Source: Erpetoichthys calabaricus (lineage: Eukaryota; Chordata; Cladistia; Polypteriformes; Polypteridae). Taken from it: 64,000 nucleotides of DNA. Within the stretch, counting starts at the first letter, position 1, and every line of letters begins with the position of its first letter. A model generated the notes under the pieces. The model was not told the origin of the DNA. It saw nothing but the letters and a program-made list of their open reading frames with translations, and did no database searches. This document shows, piece by piece, positions 49,603 through 60,362 of this stretch. Location: assembly GCF_900747795.2 (NCBI RefSeq), contig NC_041396.2:125555160-125619159 (forward strand), given 5' to 3'. The translations under genes and the position numbers were made by a program.

Positions 49603-49782
49603 GTGTACCAAGGAAGGAGGCAGAACAAGAAGTAAGGGTACACTTTATTAATGTTTGAACTCCATGAGTGAATATCTACTGTGTTTGTTTTTAACAGTTA
49701 CAGTGAAGTAGAAGAGTCTGGCCGTGTTATGGGGCAGCAGTTAAAGAAGAAGGAAGGAGAAATGTGTGCCCTGTTGAAGTAG
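49603..49782 (+). CDS. Two candidate exons of cassette gene, copy 4
   Basis: The 29-nt exon (49603-49631, VYQGRRQNK) between GATCTGCAG and GTAAGG is joined in frame by 49698-49782 (SEVEESGRVMGQQLKKKEGE). The reading ends at a TAG at 49780-49782, about 14 codons earlier than in copy 3. In palindrome A the corresponding sequence (about 22085-22160) carries stops. Confidence 0.45.
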
Positions 49783-51963
49783 TGGCTGGTCCTCCTGTGC
49801 GCACTTCTAGAATCCTCCATCTCTACCTCTGCTCTGATCTGCTGTGTCTTTGCCAAGTGATCATGAAGTATTGGACTATTTTGTTTTTTTTTTTCTTCTG
49901 AAAACTGTCTCGGTCTCATTACACTGGCTGCCTGTCTCACACAGAATTGATTTCAAGGTTCTGTTAAATAATTAGAAGGCTTTGAGTATTTTAGACCCTG
50001 CCTGTATTTTGGAGTGTCTGCTCCCAACATTTCTTTTCTCAAACGTTGCTTTGCTTTTTATTCCAAAATCAACCATAAAAACCGTCAGCTTTCTGTACTC
50101 ATGCAACAAAATATGGAATGCTTTCCCAATAGAGAAGTGCCAGGCTACAAATGTCGATCATTTCAAAATTTCTAATTTGTCTTTTTCTTAATTACTTGCA
50201 TTGGTTGTAATTTATTAGAAATGGTACTGTGTACAGTTTGTAAGATCTGCACTGGGCAGTAACTTATGCTGTGTTTCTCTGATGTCTTTTCCAGTTTATT
50301 GCAATGGTGCCCTCCTGCATCACCACTGTTTGTTACATCAACTCAAACTGCCTGTGATGCTGGAGAGAAGAAAAGTTCACAAGACGTCCTGAAATGGAAT
50401 TGTGACTGGACTGAGACGGCCACAATTATGTATGCTGGGATGTGCAGAGGGGGCTGTGCAGGCTTTGGCTTGGGACCCCAGAGGTTTATTATCTCCGGCA
50501 ACCTTGAAAGCTGCAAATTTGTCTTTGTCCCTGGCCATTTGACCATGCAGTGTATTTATTAAAAAGGAGAAGGACCCATCTATTTACTTCTTATTTACTT
50601 ATATACCTTCAATTTTCTTTGTAACTGTATATTTTTGTAGAGCAATTTGAGCTACACTTGTAAGCAAAGGTGATATAAAAATATTATTAGTGAACAAATG
50701 TTAACGGACAGATCAGGAAAAATGTCAGTTTAAATAGAACACATTTTTTATGGAATATTGCTGGTTAATAACTCTGAGTAGTATCTTGTTCATAAAGCTA
50801 AAGTAGCATTTTTCCTTTTTTGACAAATTTAATGATTCACTTTTACTGTGTTCAAAACCTTGGCTAACATTTTTTTTTAATACTAAGGTATAAAAATCTG
50901 TAAATATGTTTGTGTTCCCTTTCCCTAATAGTTTTTAACACCTGCCCATTGTTGGCCATTTTCATTGTGTGTATAATTTTATTTTGACAAACATTGTTCA
51001 CAGATATTTCACTTTTGTTATTTTTAAACATACCATTTATTTATTCAATAAAAAATGTCTGAAAAAGTGTATTTTATTTCCTCTTTTAAAATTATAAAAG
51101 TGAACTGGCTCTGTATCAATATGGGTGAATAAAACCATTCACATGAGATGAGGAGTCTGCACACAAACAATGGTGTGTTATGGTGATTAAACCTGTAAGA
51201 AAGAATGTCACTGCACTCTGTTCACATGGTGTTAATCATAAACTGAACTACTTCATGCTGTTTAAATTCTGCTCAGTTATTGCAGAATATTTTGTTTTAC
51301 AGCTGTTAAATTCAGTTCAGTTTTATTGTCTTAATAGGTAAGTTTGGTTTCTCAGGGGGGTTTTACAGAGACACCTTGAAACAACATTAAAAACACATCA
51401 CTAAGAACAAATGTATTACAAATATGAACTACAGCAACAAGCACGTACTGTAAAAAAATTGAAGTGATAACAGCTCACACACTTAAGTCTGTGGATGCAA
51501 AGTTAAACTTCTTTGTAAGATTAATAAATGAGGATTTGAACCGGTGGCTTTATACTCTTGATTCCTTCAGCATCCAACCTGATTGCACAACTGAGAACGA
51601 ATTAAAGAATTTTAACAAGTGGACTGTCACAGTTAACACAAAGAGGGACAATCAGCACAAAGCAGTGCAACACAGTGTTAATTCTTTTTTGTTGAAAAAA
51701 TACCATTTATTTCTATAAAACTGGTTGGCAACATTAGGTTTTGTAAACCTGATGCCTTAAGTCAAATGGCAATTTTATTAATAATAATTGATATCTAAAG
51801 ATATTTTTAAACAAACACAATTTGTCCATAAAAGGAAATTACAACAATAGATCAAAACAGAAAGGGGACTTTATATAATTTATTACGTGAGTGGAAAAAT
51901 AAAAACACTACATTCTTATATACACACACATGTACACACGCAGTACCTGCCAAATAACACAAA

Positions 51964-52004
51964 GAGTACACAACATGTGTTTCGCCCTAATTGGAGCTCA
52001 TTAG
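51964..52004 (-). ncRNA. Hammerhead-ribozyme-like motif, right copy
   Basis: Reverse-strand copy of 28812-28851. Here stem III is complete (ACACA TGT TGTGT) and is followed by A, as required for a UH cleavage site, but the core reads CTAATGA in place of CTGATGA. Each arm is thus damaged at a different place, suggesting an intact ancestor. Confidence 0.4.
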
Positions 52005-52424
52005 GTGTGCACACCTATCCTTCCCCTTACGGCGATCGAACCTTGGATGTCAACATTACGCCACAAAAGCTGCTTTGTTTATTTTGCAGGATAAATATTT
52101 TCATTATGGTAAACTAATATGGAACTAAACTGAGCATACCGTAACGTCAAGTTGTGAATTGACATGCACAGTTCAGTTCGAGCTGTGCCGTAAAGTGGAT
52201 TTTTTTGTTTTTTTCATTAAGCGCATGCGGTGTGTGTCACTACCTGGTTTCTGTTGCTGGCCCGATCCGTGCGCACGTGCATATTGAAAGGCTACGTCAT
52301 CGCACACTTTACGGTGCTGCCCAATATTTCTGAAGCATGCGTGAACACTTTATGGCATGTTAGGCTTTCAATACGCCTGCGCCCGCAAACTGGGCAGGAA
52401 CACAGATTGGGTAGTGACAAGGAC

Positions 52425-52766
52425 AAACACTATCTCTGAAATGGTGACCTTTAGAATTGTTGCACCCCTTGGTAAGCGGAGCAAGGTACGCAATTAATTG
52501 CATGTTGTTTCATTTGTTCTGTTTCTTTGTAGAATGTTAAAAAACTGTACGTTTATAATTTTGTTTATAGTTTTCATGGTGCTCGTGACCATATAATGAC
52601 TACAATAAAGAGTCAAGGTTTGAGACATAAATCCGTCCGTTTATAGGAGATGGACGTCTGAAGCAGAGCTCCGCTAGCAGCGGCTTTATTTTCCCACGTA
52701 TTTCATATTATTTAGAGGTATCCTGTATTTAACCCGACCAAGGAACTTCCACTACAATATACAAGC
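52425..52766. other. Left flank and probable 5' UTR of the L1
   Basis: The boundary between host sequence and L1 5' UTR is not visible. A target duplication matching the sequence after the 3' poly-A-like tail was not found. Confidence 0.5.
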
Positions 52767-54023
52767 ATGAGTAACAAGAAGAAAAGTCAGAAAGAACCGG
52801 AAAAGAAACTTAAAGCTGCATCAAAGTCCGGACAGACTTCCGGCCTGAGTGCAAGTGTAAGGTATGGCCTCACGGAGACTGACCTGGAACAGGGAGAAGA
52901 GTGCGCAGAATTCCTGGGACCCCGCTCCATTGTATCGCCTCCAGTCGAGAGTGAAAATGGGAGCGAAGGCGCAAGTGATACAGGTCGCGAGGGATCGCCG
53001 ATTTCTGAGGATCATTCGAGACTAGAAAGGGCTCTGCAGGACGTGCTCTCATCTACTCATCGCGAGCCTGTAACAGGAGCTGCATTTTCACTTGCGGAGC
53101 ACGAAAGCCGAAGCGAACTGTCCGAACTGAAAGAGATGATCGCTACACAGAAAGAGATGATCGCTACACTGGCCACTGCCATGGTTACGGCCATGAATGA
53201 GCTTAAGAAAGATAACACAAATGATCTTAAGAAGGTGGCCATTGAGCTCAAGAAGGATAACAAAGATAAGGAAACGCGTCTATTTAAACGTTTCGACGTG
53301 AACTTTAAAGGCATGTTGGAGAAATTAGTGGAACACATTGAAGAAACTAATTCCAAACTGAAAAGGCTTGATGATCATATTAATGACGTTTCAGATCAGC
53401 TGGAAGACGTTAAGCAGGGACTCACGGCTCGAGTGGAAACAGCGGAACAACTGGCATCTAACGCCGATGAAAAAGCCACAGCTGCGAACTCGGAATGCAA
53501 AAAACTTGGAGACAGACTTGCAGCCCTGGAGGATGGGTGCAGAAGAAATAATATAAGAATTGAGGGTATACCTGAGAAACGAGAAAGCTCAAGCCCAGTG
53601 AAATTTGCAGTAGAATTACTGTCTAAAATAATTGGAGATGACTTTAAACTCGACAATGAGATAGCCACGGCTTATCGCACAAAGATACCAAGCGCCTTTA
53701 AACCTAGGTCTTTTATTGTCCGCTTCGAACGACTAAGATGTAAGCTTGATGTGATGGCACTTCTCAGACACAAGCAAGAGATTATATTCGAAAATAATCT
53801 TATTCGTATTTTTCCCGATTTCTCACCATCAACAGCTGCAAAACGCAGATCCTACATCGACATTAAAAGGATGCTACGGGAAGCCGATATCAAATACAGC
53901 CTCTTGTATCCTGCCAAACTGAAAGTGGAAGTTCAAGATCGACATTATATTTTCTTCAAGCAAAGAAGAAGCTGGAAAAGAATTAAAGAAGCTGTTTCCG
54001 ACACTTTTTTGAAAGTTAATTAA
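52767..54023 (+). CDS. L1 ORF1 protein (RNA-binding chaperone type)
   Basis: 418 residues. The N-terminal 100 are acidic/serine-rich and probably disordered. A coiled coil of about 150 residues (about 115-265) includes repeated ATQKEMIATL and ELKKDN heptads. An RRM-like domain starts at RRNNIRIEGIPE (about 270), and a C-terminal domain with the FEN..IRIFPDFS pattern follows. This order is that of vertebrate L1 ORF1p, which trimerises and binds L1 RNA. The ATG at 52767 opens a lysine-rich start. Confidence 0.93.
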   Translation: MSNKKKSQKEPEKKLKAASKSGQTSGLSASVRYGLTETDLEQGEECAEFLGPRSIVSPPVESENGSEGASDTGREGSPISEDHSRLERALQDVLSSTHREPVTGAAFSLAEHESRSELSELKEMIATQKEMIATLATAMVTAMNELKKDNTNDLKKVAIELKKDNKDKETRLFKRFDVNFKGMLEKLVEHIEETNSKLKRLDDHINDVSDQLEDVKQGLTARVETAEQLASNADEKATAANSECKKLGDRLAALEDGCRRNNIRIEGIPEKRESSSPVKFAVELLSKIIGDDFKLDNEIATAYRTKIPSAFKPRSFIVRFERLRCKLDVMALLRHKQEIIFENNLIRIFPDFSPSTAAKRRSYIDIKRMLREADIKYSLLYPAKLKVEVQDRHYIFFKQRRSWKRIKEAVSDTFLKVN

Positions 54024-54848
54024 AATTAAAGAGCCGTATTCTATCAAGGCACGGGAAGGACCTATGATCTGATCGCTGTACCCATGTTTAAAGAGACTGG
54101 TATTATAATTATACATCCCTTATTTTCTTTTTTTTTTTTATCTGGACTTTATATGTTATATGTTTATGTTTTAATCAGAGTTATAGAGTTATAGACGTGA
54201 GTGTGAAAATGTGGAAGTGATTAAAGTAGGATTCGTTTTGTTTTTTTTTGTTTTTTTTTTTATTTTATTTTTTTTTATTTTACTATACCTTAAAGTAGAC
54301 TGTTTAACATCATACCCTTGGTTTATTGCTTGTTCTACTATTTATATAATTACCATTATACTATTACAGTAGGAATTACCAGGTTTATCCTAGACTAGTT
54401 TTTAAAATCATTCCCAGGGTTGTTTTTTTTTTTTTTTTTTTTAAATCTTAATATCTTAACTTAAAAGCGCTGAAGATTATTTCAAGCTTAAATATTGTTA
54501 ATGAGAACATTTTCGGCAGATAGTATTAAGGATTTAACTGTAAAAGATATCTCTGTTTTAATTCTGTAACGCCGCTGCAGGGTGGGGTTTGTTTTGTTTT
54601 GGACGTGCTCTGTCTCTTCGTATGTCAGAGGACTGGAACATCGCGAAGGGGGATCTAGCCTCATGTGGGGAGGCAAAATGGGGGTTGGGGGGATAAAGGG
54701 GGGAGAGAAGGAGAGCAGGTTATATCTAATCTATTCTTGTAATCCTTATAATTATAAATATCAATGCAACAACAGGCTAAAATGCAACAACTCATGGGGA
54801 ATCTTGAAACTAAGATTAAAACTGCCATATTACCAATTAAAACTATAA

Positions 54849-57800
54849 ATGACATTAAAAACTCAGAATCAATGTCTCCATGATGGGACAGTTAACTTTG
54901 TGAGCTGGAATGTTAAAGGCCTGAATCACGAATTAAAGAGAAAGAAAGTATGCTCTCACCTAACAGGCTTAAACGCTAAAATAGTATTTCTACAGGAGAC
55001 CCACTTACTAACCAAGGATCAGTTCAGATTACAAAAAGGCTGGACTGGCCAAATGTTCCATTCTAGCTTTATAAAGAAGACTAGAGGGGTGGGAATACTC
55101 ATACATAGAACAGTTCCATTTGTAGCATCAGAGGTAGTGTCGGACCCTGAAGGAAGATATGTGATGGTCATGGGCAACTTATATAACAGTAAAGTGATTT
55201 TGATAAATGTTTATGCACCCAATGTTGATGATAAGGAATTCATGCAAAATCTATTGGCATCCATTCCCAATGTGAACACTCATAAAATTATAATGGCTGG
55301 GGACTTTAATTGTGTTTTAAATCCACTCTTAGATAGGACTCCTGTGACAGGGGGGACGACATCTAATACTGCAAAGATAATTACACGGTTTTTAAATGAT
55401 CACAACTTATCAGACCCCTGGAGGTTTCTTAACCCAAACTCAAGAACATATTCGTTCTACTCACCAGTGCATTATAGCTACTCAAGAATTGATTATTTTT
55501 TTATAGATAATAATTTCCTGCCTACAATTAAATCATGCAAATATGACACAATTGTTATCTCTGACCATGCCCCTCTAGTCTTGGAGCTAAAATCAATAAG
55601 CCCCTCATACTCACCTCGCAGATGGCGTCTTAACCCTCTTTTATTGGCAGACGAGAACTGTACAGAATTTATATCCAAACAAATCAGCTTCTTCCTAGAG
55701 ACAAACACGTCCAAAGAGGTTTCTGCAGGAACACTCTGGGAAACTCTAAAGGCCTTCTTAAGAGGCCAGATTATTTCATATCTTTCCCATAGAAATAAAT
55801 TAGAAACCAAGAAAGTGTCAGAGCTAAGAAATGAAATTACTAGAATAGATGAAGAACAAGCCAGGCGTCCAAGTGAAGCTCTTCACAGGAAAAGGCAGGC
55901 CCTGCATACAGAACTTAACATCTTAACAACTAAAGAAACTGAACAACTTATTTATAAGTCTAGACAGCATTACTATGAACACGGAGAAAAAGCTAATAAG
56001 CTTTTAGCTCAACAAATTCATAAACAAGAAGTTCACAATGCAATACCAGTAATCACCAACAAGAATGGAGAAGAAATCATCGACCATAATAAAATAATGC
56101 ACACATTTAGAGATTACTATAAGTCTTTATATTCCACTGAGCCCAAAGAAGACAACACGCAATCTAATGCATTTCTGGATAATTCACAAATACCACAAAT
56201 AGATGCTTTAAGTGCTGAGGAACTGGATAAACCTCTAACGCTAACAGAATTACTAGATGCTATAAAGTCACTACAAAGCGGGAAATCAGCAGGCCCTGAT
56301 GGTTACCACGTAGAATTTTATAAGAAATTCTCCACTCAGCTAGCTCCCCTCTTATTGGCAACATTTACAGAAGCTAGAGACAACCAAATACTACCTCAAA
56401 CATTTCGACAAGCATTAATCACTGTCTTTCCTAAACAAAATAAGGACTTGTTACAATGTGCATCATATAGACCAATTTCACTCCTGAATAATGATGTTAA
56501 GATACTCTCAAAAATCCTAGCTAGAAGGATGGAGAAAGTGCTGCCCTCGGTAATATCACAAGATCAAACTGGATTTATTAAAGGCCGACATCTATCTTCA
56601 AATCTCCGACGCTTGTTTAATGTTATATATTCACCAGCAAAATCAAACACCCCAGAGATATTACTATCATTAGACGCAGAAAAGGCATTTGACATGATCG
56701 AATGGAATTACCTTTTCACTGCATTGGAGAAATTTGGGTTTGGCCCGAATATTTGTGCTTGGATCAAACTACTGTATACCAGTCCAGAAGCTTCAGTTTG
56801 TATTAATAAAATTTGCTCAGACTACTTTAAACTAGAACGTGGTACCAGACAAGGATGTCCCTTGTCGCCACTGTTGTTTGCAATCGCTATTGAACCACTG
56901 GCGGTTCACTGCCGAAATTCTTATCAGATAAAGGGGATTGTCAGAGAAGGACTGGAACAGAAAATTTCTCTATATGCAGATGATATGGTCTTATATATAT
57001 CGGACCCAGAAAACACTGTCCCTGCTGTTTTAACAGCACTAACAGAATTTCAAAAGATATCTGGTCTTAGAATTAATCTGAATAAAAGTATACTCTTTCC
57101 AGTGAACTCACAAGCATATAATATTAAATTAGACACCCTACCTTTTACCATAGCAGATCAGTTTAAATACCTAGGGGTAAATATCACAAGTAAACATAAA
57201 GCTCTTTATCAACAAAATTTTGGCGTCTGTATGGAAAAAATTAAGCAAGACTTGCATAGATGGTCAACCCTTCATCTCACTCTAGCCAGAAGAATTAACA
57301 CTGTTAAGATGAATATCCTTCTTAAACTTCTCTTTTTATTTCAAAACATTTCAATATATATCAATAAATCGTTTTTTAAACAGTTAGATTCAATAATAAC
57401 CTCATTCATTTGGAACTCAAAACACCCACGTATCCGAAGAGCGACCCTACAAAGACCTCAGGCAGAAGGTGGCATGGCTTTACCTAATTTTCAGTTTTAT
57501 TACTGGGCAGCAAACATACAAGCCATAAAAACCTGGACACAAATAAATGCACATACACAGGCTTGGTCTGCAATAGAAGTAAAATCCTGTAGTACTTCTT
57601 TATATTCCCTGCTCTGCTCTCCAATAAATGAAAGTTATCGCAAATATACTAATAACCCAATTGTGCTTTACTCACTCAGAATATGGAACCAAATTAGGAA
57701 GCATTTTAAGATGGAAAATCTTTTATCAGTGGCACCTCTGCAAGGGAACCACCTCTTTCAACCTTCGCAAGTATATCCAGTTTTTAATACCTGGAAAAGT

Positions 57801-58634
57801 TTTGGGATTAAAATGCTCAGAGATCTTTATATAGACAACATATTTACATCTTTTGAACAATTACGTTCAAAATTTAACCTCCCAGCTACACATTTCTTTT
57901 ACTATCTTCAAATTAGAAATTTTGTTAAACAGAAATTGCCCGATTTCCCCCACCTTGCACCCTCCACAATGCTGGAAAAAATACTGCTCAATTCCGAGGA
58001 AACAAACACTATTTCCGCAATATATAAAATCTTATTAGAGTCCCTACCTTTCAAAGATCCAAGAGGACATTGGGAAGAAGATCTCTTAATCAATATATCA
58101 GAAAAGGAGTGGAAGGTAGCAAAGCAGAGAATTCACTCGAGTTCTATATGCGCAAAGCATAGAATTATTCAACTAAAAATTATATATCGAGCTCATCTGT
58201 CTCGCTTAAAACTGTCCAAAATGTTTCAAGGCCAGGATCCAACCTGCGAGCGCTGCAACCAAGCTCCTGCCTCACTGGGTCACATGTTCTGGGCCTGCAC
58301 CAAACTAACATCATTTTGGACAAAAATTTTTAAGTGCCTCTCAGACAGCCTTAGTATCACAATCCCTCCTAACCCACTAACAGCTGTGTTTGGTGTCCTT
58401 CCAGATGGACTGGAATTGGAGAAGGATAAGCAAACGGTGATTGCATTCACTACACTCTTGGCACGCAGACTTATTTTGTTAAATTGGAAGAATCCTAATT
58501 CTCCTCTTATAAGTCAGTGGGAAACCGATGTTTTATATTATTTGAAATTGGAAAAAATCAAATTTTCAGTTAGAGGATCTGTACAAAATTTTTTTAAAAC
58601 ATGGCAGGATTTAATCAATATTATTTCAGAATAA
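54849..58634 (+). CDS. L1 ORF2 protein (endonuclease and reverse transcriptase), intact
   Basis: 1261 residues, the usual L1 size. The endonuclease domain (about 15-250) shows FVSWNVKGLN, QETHLL, NVYAPN, AGDFNCVLNP and SDHAPL, with the catalytic residues in place. The RT domain (about 470-800) shows TGFIKGRH, LSLDAEKAFDMIEW, GCPLSPLLFA and LYADDMVLY near residue 707. A C-terminal cysteine/histidine motif (CERC...GHMFWAC, about 1132-1150) follows. The protein nicks target DNA and reverse-transcribes the L1 RNA. No lesion found, so potentially active. Confidence 0.95.
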   Translation: MTLKTQNQCLHDGTVNFVSWNVKGLNHELKRKKVCSHLTGLNAKIVFLQETHLLTKDQFRLQKGWTGQMFHSSFIKKTRGVGILIHRTVPFVASEVVSDPEGRYVMVMGNLYNSKVILINVYAPNVDDKEFMQNLLASIPNVNTHKIIMAGDFNCVLNPLLDRTPVTGGTTSNTAKIITRFLNDHNLSDPWRFLNPNSRTYSFYSPVHYSYSRIDYFFIDNNFLPTIKSCKYDTIVISDHAPLVLELKSISPSYSPRRWRLNPLLLADENCTEFISKQISFFLETNTSKEVSAGTLWETLKAFLRGQIISYLSHRNKLETKKVSELRNEITRIDEEQARRPSEALHRKRQALHTELNILTTKETEQLIYKSRQHYYEHGEKANKLLAQQIHKQEVHNAIPVITNKNGEEIIDHNKIMHTFRDYYKSLYSTEPKEDNTQSNAFLDNSQIPQIDALSAEELDKPLTLTELLDAIKSLQSGKSAGPDGYHVEFYKKFSTQLAPLLLATFTEARDNQILPQTFRQALITVFPKQNKDLLQCASYRPISLLNNDVKILSKILARRMEKVLPSVISQDQTGFIKGRHLSSNLRRLFNVIYSPAKSNTPEILLSLDAEKAFDMIEWNYLFTALEKFGFGPNICAWIKLLYTSPEASVCINKICSDYFKLERGTRQGCPLSPLLFAIAIEPLAVHCRNSYQIKGIVREGLEQKISLYADDMVLYISDPENTVPAVLTALTEFQKISGLRINLNKSILFPVNSQAYNIKLDTLPFTIADQFKYLGVNITSKHKALYQQNFGVCMEKIKQDLHRWSTLHLTLARRINTVKMNILLKLLFLFQNISIYINKSFFKQLDSIITSFIWNSKHPRIRRATLQRPQAEGGMALPNFQFYYWAANIQAIKTWTQINAHTQAWSAIEVKSCSTSLYSLLCSPINESYRKYTNNPIVLYSLRIWNQIRKHFKMENLLSVAPLQGNHLFQPSQVYPVFNTWKSFGIKMLRDLYIDNIFTSFEQLRSKFNLPATHFFYYLQIRNFVKQKLPDFPHLAPSTMLEKILLNSEETNTISAIYKILLESLPFKDPRGHWEEDLLINISEKEWKVAKQRIHSSSICAKHRIIQLKIIYRAHLSRLKLSKMFQGQDPTCERCNQAPASLGHMFWACTKLTSFWTKIFKCLSDSLSITIPPNPLTAVFGVLPDGLELEKDKQTVIAFTTLLARRLILLNWKNPNSPLISQWETDVLYYLKLEKIKFSVRGSVQNFFKTWQDLINIISE

Positions 58635-58895
58635 GAGAAATAACTATTATTGCATTTAACTCCCTTCTCCATCTCTTATTTATATAGATATTTACTTCTC
58701 CCCTTCTTTTGTCTAATGTTGCCTTATTAAAAAGCTTAAAGAAATTTTCCTTTAGCTAAGCTCTCCTTCTCAGGGGTGGGGTTTGATTTGTTTTCAAATT
58801 TGTTGGGTTATAAATTGATCTGTTTGTATGGAATGATTACAATGAAAATTAATAAAATAAAAATATTAAAAAAAAAATAAATAAAAAAATAAATG

Positions 58896-59300
58896 CACCA
58901 GTCTGAGACTCTCTGCGTGTTGATTCTACTGAAACCAAGGGCTGCTACATATTGATTTCCAAAAAGCAATGGAAGTAAAAGCGTGTGCTGTATAACTAAT
59001 AACAACTGTCTTTAAAACAGAATCAGTGCAATCAACAGCGTCTTCTGCAATTTAGGGAAAGGCTTGGGATTTCTGCATTAATGAGACAAAAAAGTTGTAA
59101 AGAAACTTTGCGAATTCATCCAGAGGTGGACATAAAGATCACTCAAGTACTGGCAAGAATGAACAGCTGGATAAGCACATCTGGAGCCAAACTTTCAAAA
59201 AAGCACCTGACTTTGTCAGCAACTTCTTTTCCTTGTGAATGCATCTTGTCAAAGGCTGTGGTGGGGGATAAATAAGTAGTCTTCCGAACTGCAGCACAAC
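58896..59300 (+). pseudogene. Possible hAT-type transposase C-terminal scrap
   Basis: A 64-codon frame (59081-59275) ends with a KKHLTLSATSFPCECILSKA block, like the end of hAT dimerisation domains (compare ATS.P.ERVFS). Preceding residues are not diagnostic. No terminal repeats were seen. Confidence 0.45.
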
Positions 59301-60354
59301 AGAGTAAATTATTGAAAGATTAAGCTTTTGTCATTTCTGTATTCTTAAACCATCTTCCAGTTACACAATCCCCTGTAGTCACTGACACGTTTAACGTTCC
59401 CTGCTCCTTACCGGTCTTGTTACCCAAAGCATCAACACTCAGTTTCATTCAAGGCTTTACCGTCCTTCCTTTCATACACATAAAATAAGACACGTTTCCT
59501 CTAGATACACGTTCAATAATAATAATAATAAAGTGGCAGGAATGAGAAAAGGCACAAGATGGGAATATTTATGAAAGTGCCTTGTCTCCCATTACGTGAG
59601 CTCATCTGCCACCCCTCAGTTACACTGGCACGTGTTACTCTGGCGGCAAATGCAATGGAGAATACTAACAATGTTTACCTTCAGAAGTGGAATAAATTGA
59701 CTGCATACTGAAGCATTCCATTGCCAAATATAAAAATACAAAGTAGAACATTTCAGATAAACAATGATTTTTGTTAATTATAAACAATGCAACATAACTA
59801 TGTGTTACTTGTTTATTTATTCTCACCAAACGTTACATTTCTACATGGGAAATGATAATAATTCTGATTAAAATACACTGTCAGAATATATTAATGAACA
59901 AACTGAGACAAATTGGCTTTTAGGAAATATCAAAAAGCTTGTGCGCTGTCATTTAGAACATAATGCATTGTTAACATCATGCACTCTCTACTGACATGAT
60001 GTTACGAAAAAGAATGAAACAGCACAGTCCATGCAAACTCATAGCCTCCTTGATTTTTGACCTTATGATTAGTTGTCAATATCATTTAAATAAAGTCATT
60101 TTAAGAAGATGACAAGTCTGCTATAGTCAGTTCAATAAATGCTCCGTTTAAAATGTTTGCATATACAGAATATAAAACAGAACCTCAATGAAGCGGGACT
60201 CGTGAGTAGTAAAGAATAATATGTGACACTGAGAAATTATAATTCATAATAATGGGAACAAGTAAAAACTATGACTTCCTACAACGGAAACTGTAAATGT
60301 TAGCATTTCAATAAATAATTTCAATATCACTCAAACAGCACTTAATAGTAAATA
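59301..60354. other. Unassigned AT-rich sequence
   Basis: A short (AAT)n run lies near 59515-59530. No gene or recognisable element otherwise. Confidence 0.55.
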
Positions 60355-60362
60355 GTCTAACA

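Larger units (their letters stand above)
35199..52280 (+). repeat. Palindrome B, right arm (cassette copy 4), expanded by insertions
   Basis: Reverse counterpart of 28520-35087. Insertions are a 10.6 kb Helitron (35576-46139), about 600 bp of arm-specific sequence (46345-46945) and a Tigger (46972-47882). Removing them leaves about 5 kb, as in the left arm. Exon-like segments are at 49603-49631 and 49698-49782, and the outer end lies near 52280. Confidence 0.85.
20555..52419. mobile_element. Putative 31.9 kb composite inverted-repeat element containing two palindromes
   Basis: The ends are inverted repeats starting TGTCACTACCCAA. Homology runs over about 140-187 bp (20555-20741 against 52281-52419), including blocks CGCAGGCGTATTGAAAGCC, AAAGTGTTCACGCA and GATGACGTAGCCTTTCAATA. 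The 5-bp direct repeat AGGAC flanks both ends (20550-20554 and 52420-52424). Inside are two palindromes built from four copies of one cassette in order + - - +. I found no transposase. TGT...ACA ends with a 5-bp duplication do not fit a common family well, so mobility is inferred only. Confidence 0.62.
52600..58895 (+). mobile_element. Full-length L1-type LINE, apparently intact
   Basis: Two long open frames, ORF1 (52767-54023) and ORF2 (54849-58634), are separated by 825 bp of T-rich sequence. The 3' end is an A-rich AATAAAA tail (about 58840-58895). No stop or frame change was noticed in either frame, so it may be a recent insertion. The exact 5' end is uncertain. Confidence 0.92.

Noticed and set aside
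52425-52640. Target duplication for the L1
   Set aside because: Weak 8- to 9-bp matches to the 3' flank (for example around GTTTGAGAC) are not adjacent to the tail, so none is claimed.
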